From: DATKWV01 sp035529405
GTDB lineage: Bacteria > Planctomycetota > Phycisphaerae > Sedimentisphaerales > Anaerobacaceae
Length of the DNA: 17,383 nt
Assembly (NCBI GenBank): GCA_035529405.1
Contig: DATKWV010000051.1
Location: forward strand, 1 to 17,383
Direction of reading: 5' to 3'
Both the position numbers and the translations under genes were made by a program. Positions 1 through 7,630 of the stretch are shown here, one piece after another. Position 1 is the stretch's first letter; each line of letters begins with the position of its first letter. The notes under the pieces were generated by a model. The model saw nothing but the letters and a program-made list of their open reading frames with translations, was not told where the DNA came from and searched no databases.

Positions 1-350
1 ATTCCGATACAGTATCCCTTAATATACAGTCTGGCCGGGCAGTATTCCGGCTAAAAAACTGACTTTCATCTCTTCGTTTCTGTCTTCGTTGGCAATCCAC
101 GCAATACCATATGCGTCACCAGCCGCACCATGGCGCAAGCCATCCTGTGGACCACAACCGGTTTTATCGTAACCGGCCCTTCTGTGGCCATGTTTTCAAT
201 CAAATCCGAAAATAGCGCAGGGCGAAAATCGCAAATTCCAAAATTTTTTTTTATTCCCTGCCCGGCCGGAACTTAAACCTCTCCACCACCTTCAAAATCA
301 CACTTCTTTTCGCATCAAAATCGCACCTTCGGCTAAGTTTAGAAGACTCA
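1..350. other. Left-edge stretch without a convincing gene
   Basis: No complete gene can be supported here. On the minus strand a frame is open from 195 down to a TAA at 19-21. Its 58 codons read like protein near the end (...AYGIAWIANEDRNEEMKVSF...), but there is no ATG until close to its end and a TGA sits just upstream. A second minus frame from an ATG at 191 gives only 41 residues, ending at 66. Either could be a gene remnant or chance. From about 200 to 300 the DNA is A/T-rich, with a run of nine T (244-252) between the short inverted arms GCAGGG (217-222) and CCCTGC (256-261). I see no promoter that clearly belongs to the HNH gene. Confidence 0.4.
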
Positions 351-448
351 AGACCCTTCGACTTCCTCGACAGTGCTCGAAACAGGTATGCTCAGGGCAG
401 GCAGAAGACCCTTCGACTCGGCTGCGCCTCGCTCAGGGCAGGCGGAAG
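351..448. repeat. Two tandem copies of a GC-rich dispersed-type repeat
   Basis: The unit begins AGACCCTTCGACT (351-363 and 406-418) and ends CTCAGGGCAGGC(A/G)GAAG (391-407 and 432-448). The two copies differ in the middle, which is 14 bases longer in the first. The CCCT and AGGG ends can pair to form an imperfect hairpin, and the second copy has an inner GGC/GCC stem. This looks like the short palindromic intergenic repeats found in many copies in some environmental bacterial genomes. With one window I cannot show that it is dispersed. Translation could run through it from 373, but the repeat character argues against it being coding. Confidence 0.6.
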
Positions 449-486
449 TCGGAAAAACTGAAACATTAATCGGTTACGGGGGGACA

Positions 487-1113
487 ATGCGGGGGGAAAA
501 AATCAGGGTCGTACTCGATGTTCCATTGTGGATAGTAAAACCGGCGGTGTGGTTCCTGCTTTTTTACCGGAAAATCCGGTATGGGTACAGCTTCAGGAAA
601 ATACCGCTTACACGAGGAAAATATGCAATAGTAGATACCGATGATTACCAGCGGCTGAGTAAACACAAATGGTACGCATGCGGCGATGGGCCGTGGACAA
701 ATTACGCGGCCCGGTCGGTCAAAAAAGGACGCAAGTGGCACAGTCTCCAAATGCATCGAGACATTATACAAGTACCCCGGGGAATGGTAATCGACCATAT
801 CAACCATAACGGGCTGGATAACCGAAAGGCAAATCTTCGCGCAGCAACCGTTGCCCAGAACGGATGGAACAGCAGAAACAGAAAAAGCAGGTCAAAATAC
901 AGGGGGGTATGGTGGCATAAACAACTGCAAAAATGGCGAGTGGGAATATGGTTCAACGGCAATAGAAAGCATATCGGGTATTTTGAGGATGTACAAGAAG
1001 CAGCAAAGGCCTACGACAGGGCGGCCCATAAATATCACGGGCAATTCGCTGTTTTGAACTTCAAACAGCGCAAAGGCCTGCTGCACCTGCCTGTTTACTC
1101 ATCCGATAAATAA
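487..1113 (+). CDS. HNH endonuclease with AP2 DNA-binding domain (homing-type)
   Basis: The 208-residue product combines an HNH nuclease fold and an AP2/ERF-type DNA-binding domain, the layout of freestanding homing endonucleases in phages and bacteria. The HNH core is visible as LQMHRDI...GMVIDHINHNGLDNR, followed by ANLR and an Asn-rich stretch. The AP2 domain follows from about residue 137 (SKYRGVWWHKQ... to ...HGQFAVLNF). The N-terminus has an odd hydrophobic segment (PLWIVKPAVWFLLFY) before the common IPLTRGKYAIVD block. The frame is open from an ATG at 373, but that part lies in the repeat, so the ATG at 487, preceded by a G-rich stretch, is the better start. It stands alone with no interrupted host gene next to it, so current homing activity is uncertain. 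Such genes are often multicopy in Planctomycetota. Confidence 0.85.
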   Translation: MRGEKIRVVLDVPLWIVKPAVWFLLFYRKIRYGYSFRKIPLTRGKYAIVDTDDYQRLSKHKWYACGDGPWTNYAARSVKKGRKWHSLQMHRDIIQVPRGMVIDHINHNGLDNRKANLRAATVAQNGWNSRNRKSRSKYRGVWWHKQLQKWRVGIWFNGNRKHIGYFEDVQEAAKAYDRAAHKYHGQFAVLNFKQRKGLLHLPVYSSDK

Positions 1114-1136
1114 TTCGCTCATTCACCCGTAGTTCT

Positions 1137-1165
1137 GAAGATTTGTGTTTTGAGCAAAAATCTTC
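1137..1165 (+). terminator. Possible hairpin after the HNH gene
   Basis: Perfect 8-bp inverted repeat GAAGATTT (1137-1144) / AAATCTTC (1158-1165) with a 13-base loop, 23 bases after the HNH stop codon. No T run follows directly; the nearest is at 1181-1186. It could be a weak terminator or only a transcript-end hairpin. Confidence 0.3.
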
Positions 1166-1185
1166 GTGTGCCCGCCCGCCTTTTT

Positions 1186-1194
1186 TGGTATAAA
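1186..1194 (+). promoter_or_regulatory. Extended -10 promoter candidate for the GH9 gene
   Basis: TGG followed by TATAAA at 1186-1194 matches an extended -10 element (TGnTATAAT). No good -35 is seen 16-18 bases upstream. A start near 1201 would give a leader of about 57 bases before the GH9 ATG. The same TGG plus AT-rich -10 pattern precedes rpoN and proC in this window. Confidence 0.4.
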
Positions 1195-1257
1195 AGAAAG
1201 CCTTACGGCTGAACAAAAAAACGATAATTGCCAACCTTAATTTAAGGATGACCTGCT

Positions 1258-4062
1258 ATGTGCGACTTTTGGAAAAAAACGATGCTATGTTATCTGCTTG
1301 TTATGCTCGTTACCACGACCACAACTTTCGGCGATGACAAAACCGCTGTGCCGCAGATGCCTATGAAAGTCGATTATGAGAACACGACCACGTATCGATG
1401 GCTGAACAAGCCGGTGCTGGAATCACGACTGCTGGACGATATGGAAGACGCCGCCAACTGGACCCGCCACGGTGACGGCCAGATGTCCTTCACACAGCAG
1501 CGCTGCAAGGACGGCAAACAATCCATTCGGCTGGTCTGTCCGACAACTTCCGGCAAACCGCACCACACCGGCAGAATCTTCGGTTCCGGCAGTGTCCGCC
1601 GCAATATCGCAGGTGAAGACTTCAGCGATTACAACAGGGTTTCATTCTGGGTGTATCCGGAAATCGAGGGTTTTCGAACGGCGTCGATAGCGACCTTTTT
1701 CTTCAACGAGGGCACAGTAAAGGTACCCGGCCCGTACGGGCGAAACGGACGAAGCCATTTTATTGTCAAGACCAACCAGTGGAACCATATCGTGTGGGAA
1801 ATCGCTCATCTTTCGCGGGACAAGGTTACAGGAATCAGTTTCGCCTACCTGCTGCAGGGCAACGAACCCGGTGCCGCAGAAACCGTCTGTTACGACATTG
1901 ACCGGCTTGAACTGCAAAAAGTACAGGCCGACCATTTCGAAGGCTGGAACGTGGCACCGGGAAAAATCGCCTTCAGCCATACCGGCTATCAGCTCGGCGC
2001 ATCCAAAAGCGCAATCGCAACCGGCATCGACGCTGAGTCGTTCAAGCTGGTTGATGTTGCTACAAACAAAGCGGTGCTAACCAAACCGATTCAAACCGCA
2101 AATACCCATATAGGGACGTTTCAGGTAATGGACTTTTCGCAATTCAGGCAGCCGGGAACGTATATCATCCAGGCCGGTGACACAAGTACCCAGCCTTTTC
2201 GAATTCACGAAAACCTCTGGCGGGACAGTATCTGGAAGACCATAAATTTCTTTTACTGCGAGCGTTGCGGGACGGAGATACCGGGTATTCACGGCAGTTG
2301 TCACCGCGACCTGCAGTGCGCTTATAAGGATAAGCGGGTTGTCATAAACGGCGGCTGGCACGACGCCGGCGACCTTTCGCAAAGCACGGTAAACACGGCG
2401 GAGGCGGCGCACGCGATGTTCAACCTGGCCCAGCGGCTGCAGAAAACCGACCCCGTCCTGGCCAACAGGCTCATCGAGGAGGGACGCTGGGGGCTGGACT
2501 GGCTGCTGAAAACACAGATGGGCGACGGGTACAGGGTCAGCATGGCCGGTATGAATTTCTACAGTGACGGAATAATCGGTACGGATGATGATGTCACCCA
2601 CGAAGCAGGCAACGACCCGTTCGTAAACTTCCTCGCAGCTTCGGCAGAGGCAGTCGCCGCACGTGCGCTGCGGAATATCGACCCCATCCTCGCATCCTAC
2701 GCCGTAAAAGCTGCCGAAAAGGACTGGCAGTTTGCGGTGGAAAAGGCACAATCACCGCATCTGGAACTGACCGGTGCCGGTGCGTGCGCGTGCGTGGATT
2801 TATTCAAGGCAACGGGCAAACAGGTTTATGCCGACAAGGCCTTCGAACTTGCGCAGATAATTTTAGACAGTCAGCAGCGAAGTGTCCCTGAATGGCAGAT
2901 ACCATTTACCGGTTTCTTTTACACCAGCCCCGCCAAGAAAAGAATCTTCTATTCCCACCATCGCAGTCACGTTCAGGGGCCTGTAGTGGCACTGGTGGAG
3001 CTTTGCAGGCTGTTTCCCGATCATCCCCAGTGGATGAAATGGTACTCAGCGGTTGTTCTGTATTCGGAATACTTAAAGGCAATGTCCGAATTCACACAGC
3101 CTTACGCGATGCTGCCGAATTCGGTATATCGTGTCGATGAATCCGACCAGGCGACTTTCAGCGAACAGGTGGTCACGGGCATACCTGTCGGAGAAAAACA
3201 CTATCTGCGTCTTTTCCCGGTTTGGTACGGCCTGCGAGGAAATAACGGAACCGGCCTGTCACAGACCAAGGGCCTTTCGGCAGCGGCCCACCTGCGCCGA
3301 AACCTGGATTTGGCAGATTTATGTCAAAACCAGCTGCAGTGGGTCGTTGGCCGCAATCCGTTCGTGCAGAGCCTGATGTTCGGCGAGGGCTACGACTACG
3401 CGCCGCAGTACACAATCACGTCCGGCGACATGGTCGGTTCGCTTCCGGTGGGCATCCAGACCAATGCTCACGGCGACAAGCCTTACTGGCCCGCCGACAG
3501 TTGCTACAATTACAAGGAGGTCTGGGTGCACCCGTCATCAAGGTGGCTTTGGCTTATGTGCGACCTTGCAGGCCCTGCGCAAATTACCGGCCAGGTAGCG
3601 CCCGGTTCGGCTGAATCTGTCGAGTTCCTTGAAGTCAACACCGAAAAAACCACAGTGGTAAGATGCAAACCGAACAGTTACCTTTTCGATACTGAGCTGC
3701 CGGAGGGAAATTATCGAATGCGGCATGGCCGGCAGGAAAGGTCTTTGACGTTATTGCCGGGTGAAAACGTTCACCTGGATTTACGCCGGGACCTGGATTT
3801 CAGTATCCGGCAGCAGACTTCGGCTGACGGCAGTGTGAGTATCGCGTTGAATGTCAAAGGCGACGGCGATGTCCGTTTTGATATTCGCTGTGATAATCTG
3901 GCCGTTACAAAGCCGCAGTTGTCAGCCGAACTAAAGGCCTCTAAGCCGCAGACATTCACCTGGCAGGGGAAAGTGAATTCCACGGACCAGCCGTGGGTGG
4001 CTGTGATTGTGCCCAACGATGACCTGTCCCAGCGAAAAGAGATATTCGGCTCAGTTAAATGA
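1258..4062 (+). CDS. Secreted glycoside hydrolase family 9 (cellulase-like) protein
   Basis: GH9 enzymes are inverting glycosidases, mostly endo- or exo-beta-1,4-glucanases. This 934-residue protein starts with a signal peptide (Lys-Lys, then a hydrophobic stretch up to about residue 25). A beta-sandwich region resembling a carbohydrate-binding module follows (about 55-228), then a CelD-type Ig-like N-terminal domain (about 232-318), then the (alpha/alpha)6 catalytic domain (about 320-775). The family signature GGWHDAGD is at 365-372; by family knowledge D372 would be the catalytic base. Near the end of the domain, NYKEVWVH (E754) takes the place of the usual NEVAIDYNA Glu motif, so E754 is the likely acid. 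The last 150 residues form an extra beta-rich tail. AAGGA (1244-1248) is a good ribosome site for the ATG at 1258. The exact substrate cannot be read from the sequence. The neighbouring GH106 gene suggests a plant or algal polysaccharide. Confidence 0.88.
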   Translation: MCDFWKKTMLCYLLVMLVTTTTTFGDDKTAVPQMPMKVDYENTTTYRWLNKPVLESRLLDDMEDAANWTRHGDGQMSFTQQRCKDGKQSIRLVCPTTSGKPHHTGRIFGSGSVRRNIAGEDFSDYNRVSFWVYPEIEGFRTASIATFFFNEGTVKVPGPYGRNGRSHFIVKTNQWNHIVWEIAHLSRDKVTGISFAYLLQGNEPGAAETVCYDIDRLELQKVQADHFEGWNVAPGKIAFSHTGYQLGASKSAIATGIDAESFKLVDVATNKAVLTKPIQTANTHIGTFQVMDFSQFRQPGTYIIQAGDTSTQPFRIHENLWRDSIWKTINFFYCERCGTEIPGIHGSCHRDLQCAYKDKRVVINGGWHDAGDLSQSTVNTAEAAHAMFNLAQRLQKTDPVLANRLIEEGRWGLDWLLKTQMGDGYRVSMAGMNFYSDGIIGTDDDVTHEAGNDPFVNFLAASAEAVAARALRNIDPILASYAVKAAEKDWQFAVEKAQSPHLELTGAGACACVDLFKATGKQVYADKAFELAQIILDSQQRSVPEWQIPFTGFFYTSPAKKRIFYSHHRSHVQGPVVALVELCRLFPDHPQWMKWYSAVVLYSEYLKAMSEFTQPYAMLPNSVYRVDESDQATFSEQVVTGIPVGEKHYLRLFPVWYGLRGNNGTGLSQTKGLSAAAHLRRNLDLADLCQNQLQWVVGRNPFVQSLMFGEGYDYAPQYTITSGDMVGSLPVGIQTNAHGDKPYWPADSCYNYKEVWVHPSSRWLWLMCDLAGPAQITGQVAPGSAESVEFLEVNTEKTTVVRCKPNSYLFDTELPEGNYRMRHGRQERSLTLLPGENVHLDLRRDLDFSIRQQTSADGSVSIALNVKGDGDVRFDIRCDNLAVTKPQLSAELKASKPQTFTWQGKVNSTDQPWVAVIVPNDDLSQRKEIFGSVK

Positions 4063-4078
4063 CCCAAATAAATTTGGG
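4063..4078 (+). other. Palindrome directly after the GH9 stop codon
   Basis: CCCAAATAAATTTGGG at 4063-4078 is a perfect inverted repeat. It allows a CCCAAA/TTTGGG stem with a TAAA loop and lies between the GH9 stop codon and the GH106 start. No T run follows, so it is not a typical terminator. It may protect or separate the two coding parts of one transcript, or be an operator-like site. Confidence 0.35.
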
Positions 4079-4103
4079 GGCTAAATAACATAAAACACGT
4101 ACG

Positions 4104-6887
4104 GTGAATGTGGTGGGGAATGAAAAACGGTTTCTGTTGATGCTGGTGATGGCCGGCGTCTTGACAGTCGGCTGCGATAGAGCGGCCATAGTCTCAGACA
4201 AACTGTACGAGGGTTTTAGCCAGCCGCCGGCCCAGGCCCGGCCGTTTGTGCGCTGGTGGTGGAACGGCAACTGCGTGACGGAAAAGGAGATTTTGCGCGA
4301 ACTTGACCTGATGAAGGACGCTGGCATCGGGGGAGTCGAAATTAACGTTATAGCAATGCCGGAGGGCTCGACCAAAACGCAGACCGAGGCATTGACCTGG
4401 CTTAGCGGCCAGTGGAACCGCATTGTCAAGTTTACGGTCGATGCCGCCGGGCAGCGAGGGATGTTTGCCGACATTATTGTCGGGTCAGGCTGGCCGTTCG
4501 GCGGCAGGTTCCTGAAGTCCGGCGAGACGATTCAGGGTGTGGCCCTGAACAAAAAAGACCTGGAGGGCCCGGGTGTTTTCGATGGCCACATCAGGGATTT
4601 GATGGTGCCTCCTAAGGCGGACGAGCAGGGTCAGAACGCATCCGAACTGTGCTTGATGTTTTTAAACTTAGTCCCACAAAATGCCAAGGGAATCGACAGT
4701 GCAATTGATATGCTGGAGAAGGTAAAGCCGGACGGGAAGGTTCAGTTTGATATCCCGGCGGGCAGACATACGCTCTATATAGGGACCTGGCAGGAAGGTT
4801 TTAAGGATGTTGTTTACGGGGCCCCCGGAGCGGATGGGCCGGTATTAGACCACTACAACAAATCGGCGGTGCAAAAATACCTTCAGCGAATGTCTGAAAC
4901 ACTTGCCCCGTACCTTGGCGGTCGGCTCGGTGACGGCTTTCGAGCCATATTCTGTGACAGTATCGAGCTGTCCGGTGCAAACTGGACGGGGGGGTTTTCC
5001 GAGCAGTTCGAAAAACGCCGAGGCTACGCGCTTGCCCCTTACCTGCCGTTCGTACTGGACCGGGACGATTCCCAGCATCCCAGCCGATTCGCCGAGACAA
5101 TCGGCCGGGCACGCTATGATTTCTATAAGACAATCGTCGAGTTATTCCACGAGAATTTCGTGGCTTCTTTCCAGCAATGGTGCAGCCGTAATGGTGCACT
5201 GAGCCGCTTTCAATCCGAAGGCCACCCGCGGGTACTGGAGATGCTTGACGGCTACTTAGTAACCGACATTCCTGAAGGCGAAATCTGGCTCGACAGACAT
5301 CATCCGGATATGGAAATGGAGCTGGACCGTATCCGTTACGAGGTGTTCAACAAGTATGCCTCTTCGGGTGCACACCTGACGGGCAAACGGCTGGTCAGCA
5401 GCGAGGCGATGACCAATGTTACAGGTGTCTTTCGTGCGAGTCTGGAATACATCAAGCAGGCAAGTGATTTGAGTTTTATTACCGGCGTCAATGGCCTGGT
5501 ACTGCACGGATTCAACTATTCGCCGCCGGAGGCCGGTTTTCCCGGCTGGGTCCGCTACGGGACATATTTCAGCGAGCAGAACCCGTGGTGGCCTTATTTC
5601 AAAAAGTGGGCTGACTATAACGCGAGGCTGTCGTGGGTATTTCAGCAGGCCCGGCCGCAGGCAAACGTGGCCATCTTCGGTCCGACGGCTGAGGTCTGGA
5701 GCCGGCACGGCCTGATGCGTTCTCCTTTGTTTATCACGCCGTGGTATCTGCATTTGTTGTGGCAGGCGGTCCATCAGAACGGTTACTGTGCCGACTATGT
5801 GAACCCGACCATCCTGGAGAAAGCGACATTTGACGGCGGCAAGTTGAGGTACGGCCCGATGGCTTATGATATACTGATGGTAGCAGGCGTCGGTGCAATG
5901 CAGCCGGAGACCGCCGCTGCTATCCAGCGGTATGCCGCTGCTGGCGGAAAAATCATTTTTATTGGAAAAAGCCCCGACCGGTGCCCCGGACTTGCGAACG
6001 CAACTGAGAATGACAGGGCAGTACGGACTGCAATTGATGCTGCATTGAAGAGTAGTCCTCACGTCGCGGTGGTAACTGAGCCCCGGAAGGATAACCTGCT
6101 TCAGTGGGCAGGTGCCACGTTGGATAAATTCGGTGTCAGGCCGTACGTGAAAATTCTTGAGCCGGACGAACGACTATTTCAGATTCATCATCGCTTAGGC
6201 GAACGCGATTTGTTCTTCTTCGCCAATTCAAATCGTGATAAGCCGGTTGCGTTCCGGGCCGACTTTGACACCGGTGAAAAAACAGCCTGGCGCTGGGAGC
6301 CACAAACAGGGTTTCGCACCGTTTTCCCATACGCAAATAACAAAAGTGAACTGGATATTCACTTAAGACCGTTAGAATCACTGCTGTTGGTGTTTGAGCC
6401 TGAGATAAGCAGTAAGCCGCGGCACAGGCCGGTAATTGATTATAAAGATTATGTCGAAATTAAAACGGGCTGGCAGGTCAGACTCAACCCTGTGCAGGGC
6501 AAGTCATTCGAGCATGAAATGACAGAACTGGCTGACTTTGCCGGAATTGCTGAGCTGAGCACTTTCGGCGGCACTGCGGTTTACCGCACACAGTTCCACA
6601 TCGCTGACACCGAACGCACAATGCTGAGCATGGGTAAGGTGCACGGAGTTTCGGAATTAAAGCTGAACGGCAAACCGTTAGGCTGCCGCTGGTACGGCGA
6701 GCACATATACGATGCAGCCGGCGCACTGCGGCCGGGTAAAAATGTGCTGGAGGTCAAGCTGGCAACGGTTCTGTTTAATTACTGCCATTCGCTGAAAACC
6801 AACCCTACGGCCCAGAGATGGGCAGGGAAAGGTAAACCGGTCCCTGTCGGGTTAACTGGTCCGGTACGATTGCTGAAAGCGAAGTGA
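4104..6887 (+). CDS. GH106-type (alpha-L-rhamnosidase family) lipoprotein
   Basis: This 927-residue protein matches the Glyco_hydro_106 pattern, whose characterised members release alpha-L-rhamnose from pectin-type glycans. Near the N-terminus are RWWWNGN (about 46-52) and LMKDAGIGGVEIN, typical of the family, then SGWPFGG. The N-terminus has Lys-Arg, a hydrophobic core and the lipobox LTVGC with Cys24, so it is probably a membrane-anchored lipoprotein. E434 in SSEAMT lies in a conserved-looking acidic segment and is a candidate catalytic residue, not an assigned one. The last 130 residues form a sugar-binding jelly roll, with TFGGTAVYRT and KLNGKPLG. The start is GTG at 4104; in-frame GTG codons at 4110 and 4113 are alternatives, and none has a clear Shine-Dalgarno. 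It follows GH9 by 41 bp on the same strand, so the two are likely co-transcribed. Other rhamnosidase-like activities are possible. Confidence 0.85.
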   Translation: MNVVGNEKRFLLMLVMAGVLTVGCDRAAIVSDKLYEGFSQPPAQARPFVRWWWNGNCVTEKEILRELDLMKDAGIGGVEINVIAMPEGSTKTQTEALTWLSGQWNRIVKFTVDAAGQRGMFADIIVGSGWPFGGRFLKSGETIQGVALNKKDLEGPGVFDGHIRDLMVPPKADEQGQNASELCLMFLNLVPQNAKGIDSAIDMLEKVKPDGKVQFDIPAGRHTLYIGTWQEGFKDVVYGAPGADGPVLDHYNKSAVQKYLQRMSETLAPYLGGRLGDGFRAIFCDSIELSGANWTGGFSEQFEKRRGYALAPYLPFVLDRDDSQHPSRFAETIGRARYDFYKTIVELFHENFVASFQQWCSRNGALSRFQSEGHPRVLEMLDGYLVTDIPEGEIWLDRHHPDMEMELDRIRYEVFNKYASSGAHLTGKRLVSSEAMTNVTGVFRASLEYIKQASDLSFITGVNGLVLHGFNYSPPEAGFPGWVRYGTYFSEQNPWWPYFKKWADYNARLSWVFQQARPQANVAIFGPTAEVWSRHGLMRSPLFITPWYLHLLWQAVHQNGYCADYVNPTILEKATFDGGKLRYGPMAYDILMVAGVGAMQPETAAAIQRYAAAGGKIIFIGKSPDRCPGLANATENDRAVRTAIDAALKSSPHVAVVTEPRKDNLLQWAGATLDKFGVRPYVKILEPDERLFQIHHRLGERDLFFFANSNRDKPVAFRADFDTGEKTAWRWEPQTGFRTVFPYANNKSELDIHLRPLESLLLVFEPEISSKPRHRPVIDYKDYVEIKTGWQVRLNPVQGKSFEHEMTELADFAGIAELSTFGGTAVYRTQFHIADTERTMLSMGKVHGVSELKLNGKPLGCRWYGEHIYDAAGALRPGKNVLEVKLATVLFNYCHSLKTNPTAQRWAGKGKPVPVGLTGPVRLLKAK

Positions 6888-6970
6888 TAGAAACTTAGAA
6901 GCAATCTCTTCAATCGACAGGTCATTGCCCTAATCCACGACCCCTCCATAAATGGCCAATCCCGATTGTC

Positions 6971-6993
6971 CGTATAGGCGTTTCTTCTATACG
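6971..6993. repeat. Short perfect inverted repeat upstream of the DUF378 gene
   Basis: CGTATAG (6971-6977) and CTATACG (6987-6993) form a 7-bp perfect inverted repeat with a 9-base spacer. On the + strand it is followed by AAAAA, so it is not a + terminator. On the minus strand no T run follows either. It lies 35 bases upstream of the promoter candidate for the next gene, which fits an operator, but no regulator is known. Confidence 0.35.
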
Positions 6994-7027
6994 AAAAACA
7001 GAGTCCGCCCCGATAGCAATCCGGCCA

Positions 7028-7056
7028 CTGACAGGCTAAATAGACGTATGTATAAG
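7028..7056 (+). promoter_or_regulatory. Sigma-70 promoter for the DUF378 gene
   Basis: -35 CTGACA (7028-7033) and -10 TATAAG (7051-7056) are separated by 17 bases, each matching the consensus at five of six positions. The expected start near 7063 gives a leader of about 35 bases. So the small membrane protein is likely transcribed apart from the glycosidase genes. Confidence 0.6.
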
Positions 7057-7097
7057 TTGGAAGCGAAAACCCAATAAATTTACAGGAGACCCGAAAG

Positions 7098-7328
7098 ATG
7101 AAAACGCTGGACATTATTGTTGGTATTCTGCTGATAATTGGCGGATTGAACTGGGGCCTTGTGGGCCTGTTTGACTTCAACGTGGTGGATGCGATATTCG
7201 GCGAAATGAGCCCGGTCAGCAGGATTGTGTACGTTGTTGTCGGCCTTGCAGCGTTGTATGATGTAGTGATGATAAAGACCGTTTGCGCCAGGTGGGATTT
7301 GCACTTGAAAAAGGCTGCCCGCGCATAA
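7098..7328 (+). CDS. DUF378 family small membrane protein
   Basis: The 76-residue product belongs to the DUF378 (YuzA-like) family of small integral membrane proteins of unknown function. A first hydrophobic helix (DIIVGILLIIGGLNWGLVGLF) carries the family's GGLNWGLVG block. A second helix covers IVYVVVGLAALYDVVMI, and the tail is basic (LKKAARA), which puts it probably in the cytoplasm. An AGGAG ribosome site sits about 10 bases before the ATG. It has its own promoter and lies between the glycosidase genes and a convergent minus-strand operon, so position says little about its job. Confidence 0.85.
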   Translation: MKTLDIIVGILLIIGGLNWGLVGLFDFNVVDAIFGEMSPVSRIVYVVVGLAALYDVVMIKTVCARWDLHLKKAARA

Positions 7329-7362
7329 AGCCATCGTGGTTTTTACTGCGTATGGCCGGGTA

Positions 7363-7420
7363 CAGGCGTTAGGTCTTTATCGTTAAGAACGGCCTGGCAG
7401 GAGGGTGTTTTTTCCTTTTT
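7363..7420 (+). terminator. Weak terminator candidate after the DUF378 gene
   Basis: CAGGC-GTT (7363-7370) can pair with AAC-G-GCCTG (7388-7396), with one bulged G and a 17-base loop. T-rich segments follow at 7408-7413 and 7416-7420. The gap between stem and T run and the long loop make this a weak call. Confidence 0.25.
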
Positions 7421-7527
7421 GCCGTCAAGCGGTGCGCAAGGTTTCTGCGCGTGGAGGATGGCCTTGTCCCCTCAAAAATGCTGCTTTAGAGTATCGTGGA
7501 CTGTTGACCTTTGCTGATCCATAATCA

Positions 7528-7578
7528 GGAATCCAGTCTTTTAAACTATGGATTCCGCATCAAGAGGCGAAATGACAA
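7528..7578. repeat. Degenerate palindromic (REP/MITE-like) repeat
   Basis: GGAATCCA (7528-7535) and TGGATTCC (7549-7556) form a perfect 8-bp inverted repeat with a 13-base loop. The right arm runs on into CGCATCAAGAGGCG and AAATGACAA. Paired ATTCCGC...GCGGAAT-type arms ending in ATGACA are typical of small dispersed repeats in many genomes. This copy has mismatches and looks old. Its repeat status needs the rest of the genome. Confidence 0.5.
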
Positions 7579-7630
7579 ACTTGGAAAAGTGAAACTTATT
7601 TAACGCAAAAAGGCACTGCTGTCGGGTAAT

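Larger units (their letters stand above)
7329..7630. other. Gene-free stretch between convergent genes
   Basis: About 300 bases with no supported gene lie between the DUF378 gene (+) and the end of the minus-strand operon. The stretch holds a weak hairpin with a T-rich segment near 7363-7420 and a degenerate palindromic repeat at 7528-7578. Short GC-rich pairing (GCGC...GCGC, about 7432-7452) is present, but I cannot match it to a known RNA family. Confidence 0.5.

Noticed and set aside
19..195. Minus-strand frame with protein-like sequence at the left edge
   Set aside because: No start codon in a sensible place and a stop directly upstream; kept only as a possible remnant.
373..486. N-terminal extension of the HNH protein
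   Set aside because: The DNA consists of the tandem repeat units and the added residues do not look like family sequence; the ATG at 487 is preferred.
2077..2751. Long open frame antisense to the GH9 gene
   Set aside because: It covers the conserved catalytic part of GH9 in the other strand and shows no family signature.
5256..6062. Long open frame antisense to the GH106 gene
   Set aside because: It has no recognisable domain and lies wholly inside a well-supported gene; it is a by-product of GC-rich codon use.
6954..6972. Possible sigma-54 promoter (TGGC...TTGT)
   Set aside because: The spacing between the GG and the GT/GC element is 12 instead of 10 bases, so it does not fit the -24/-12 rule.
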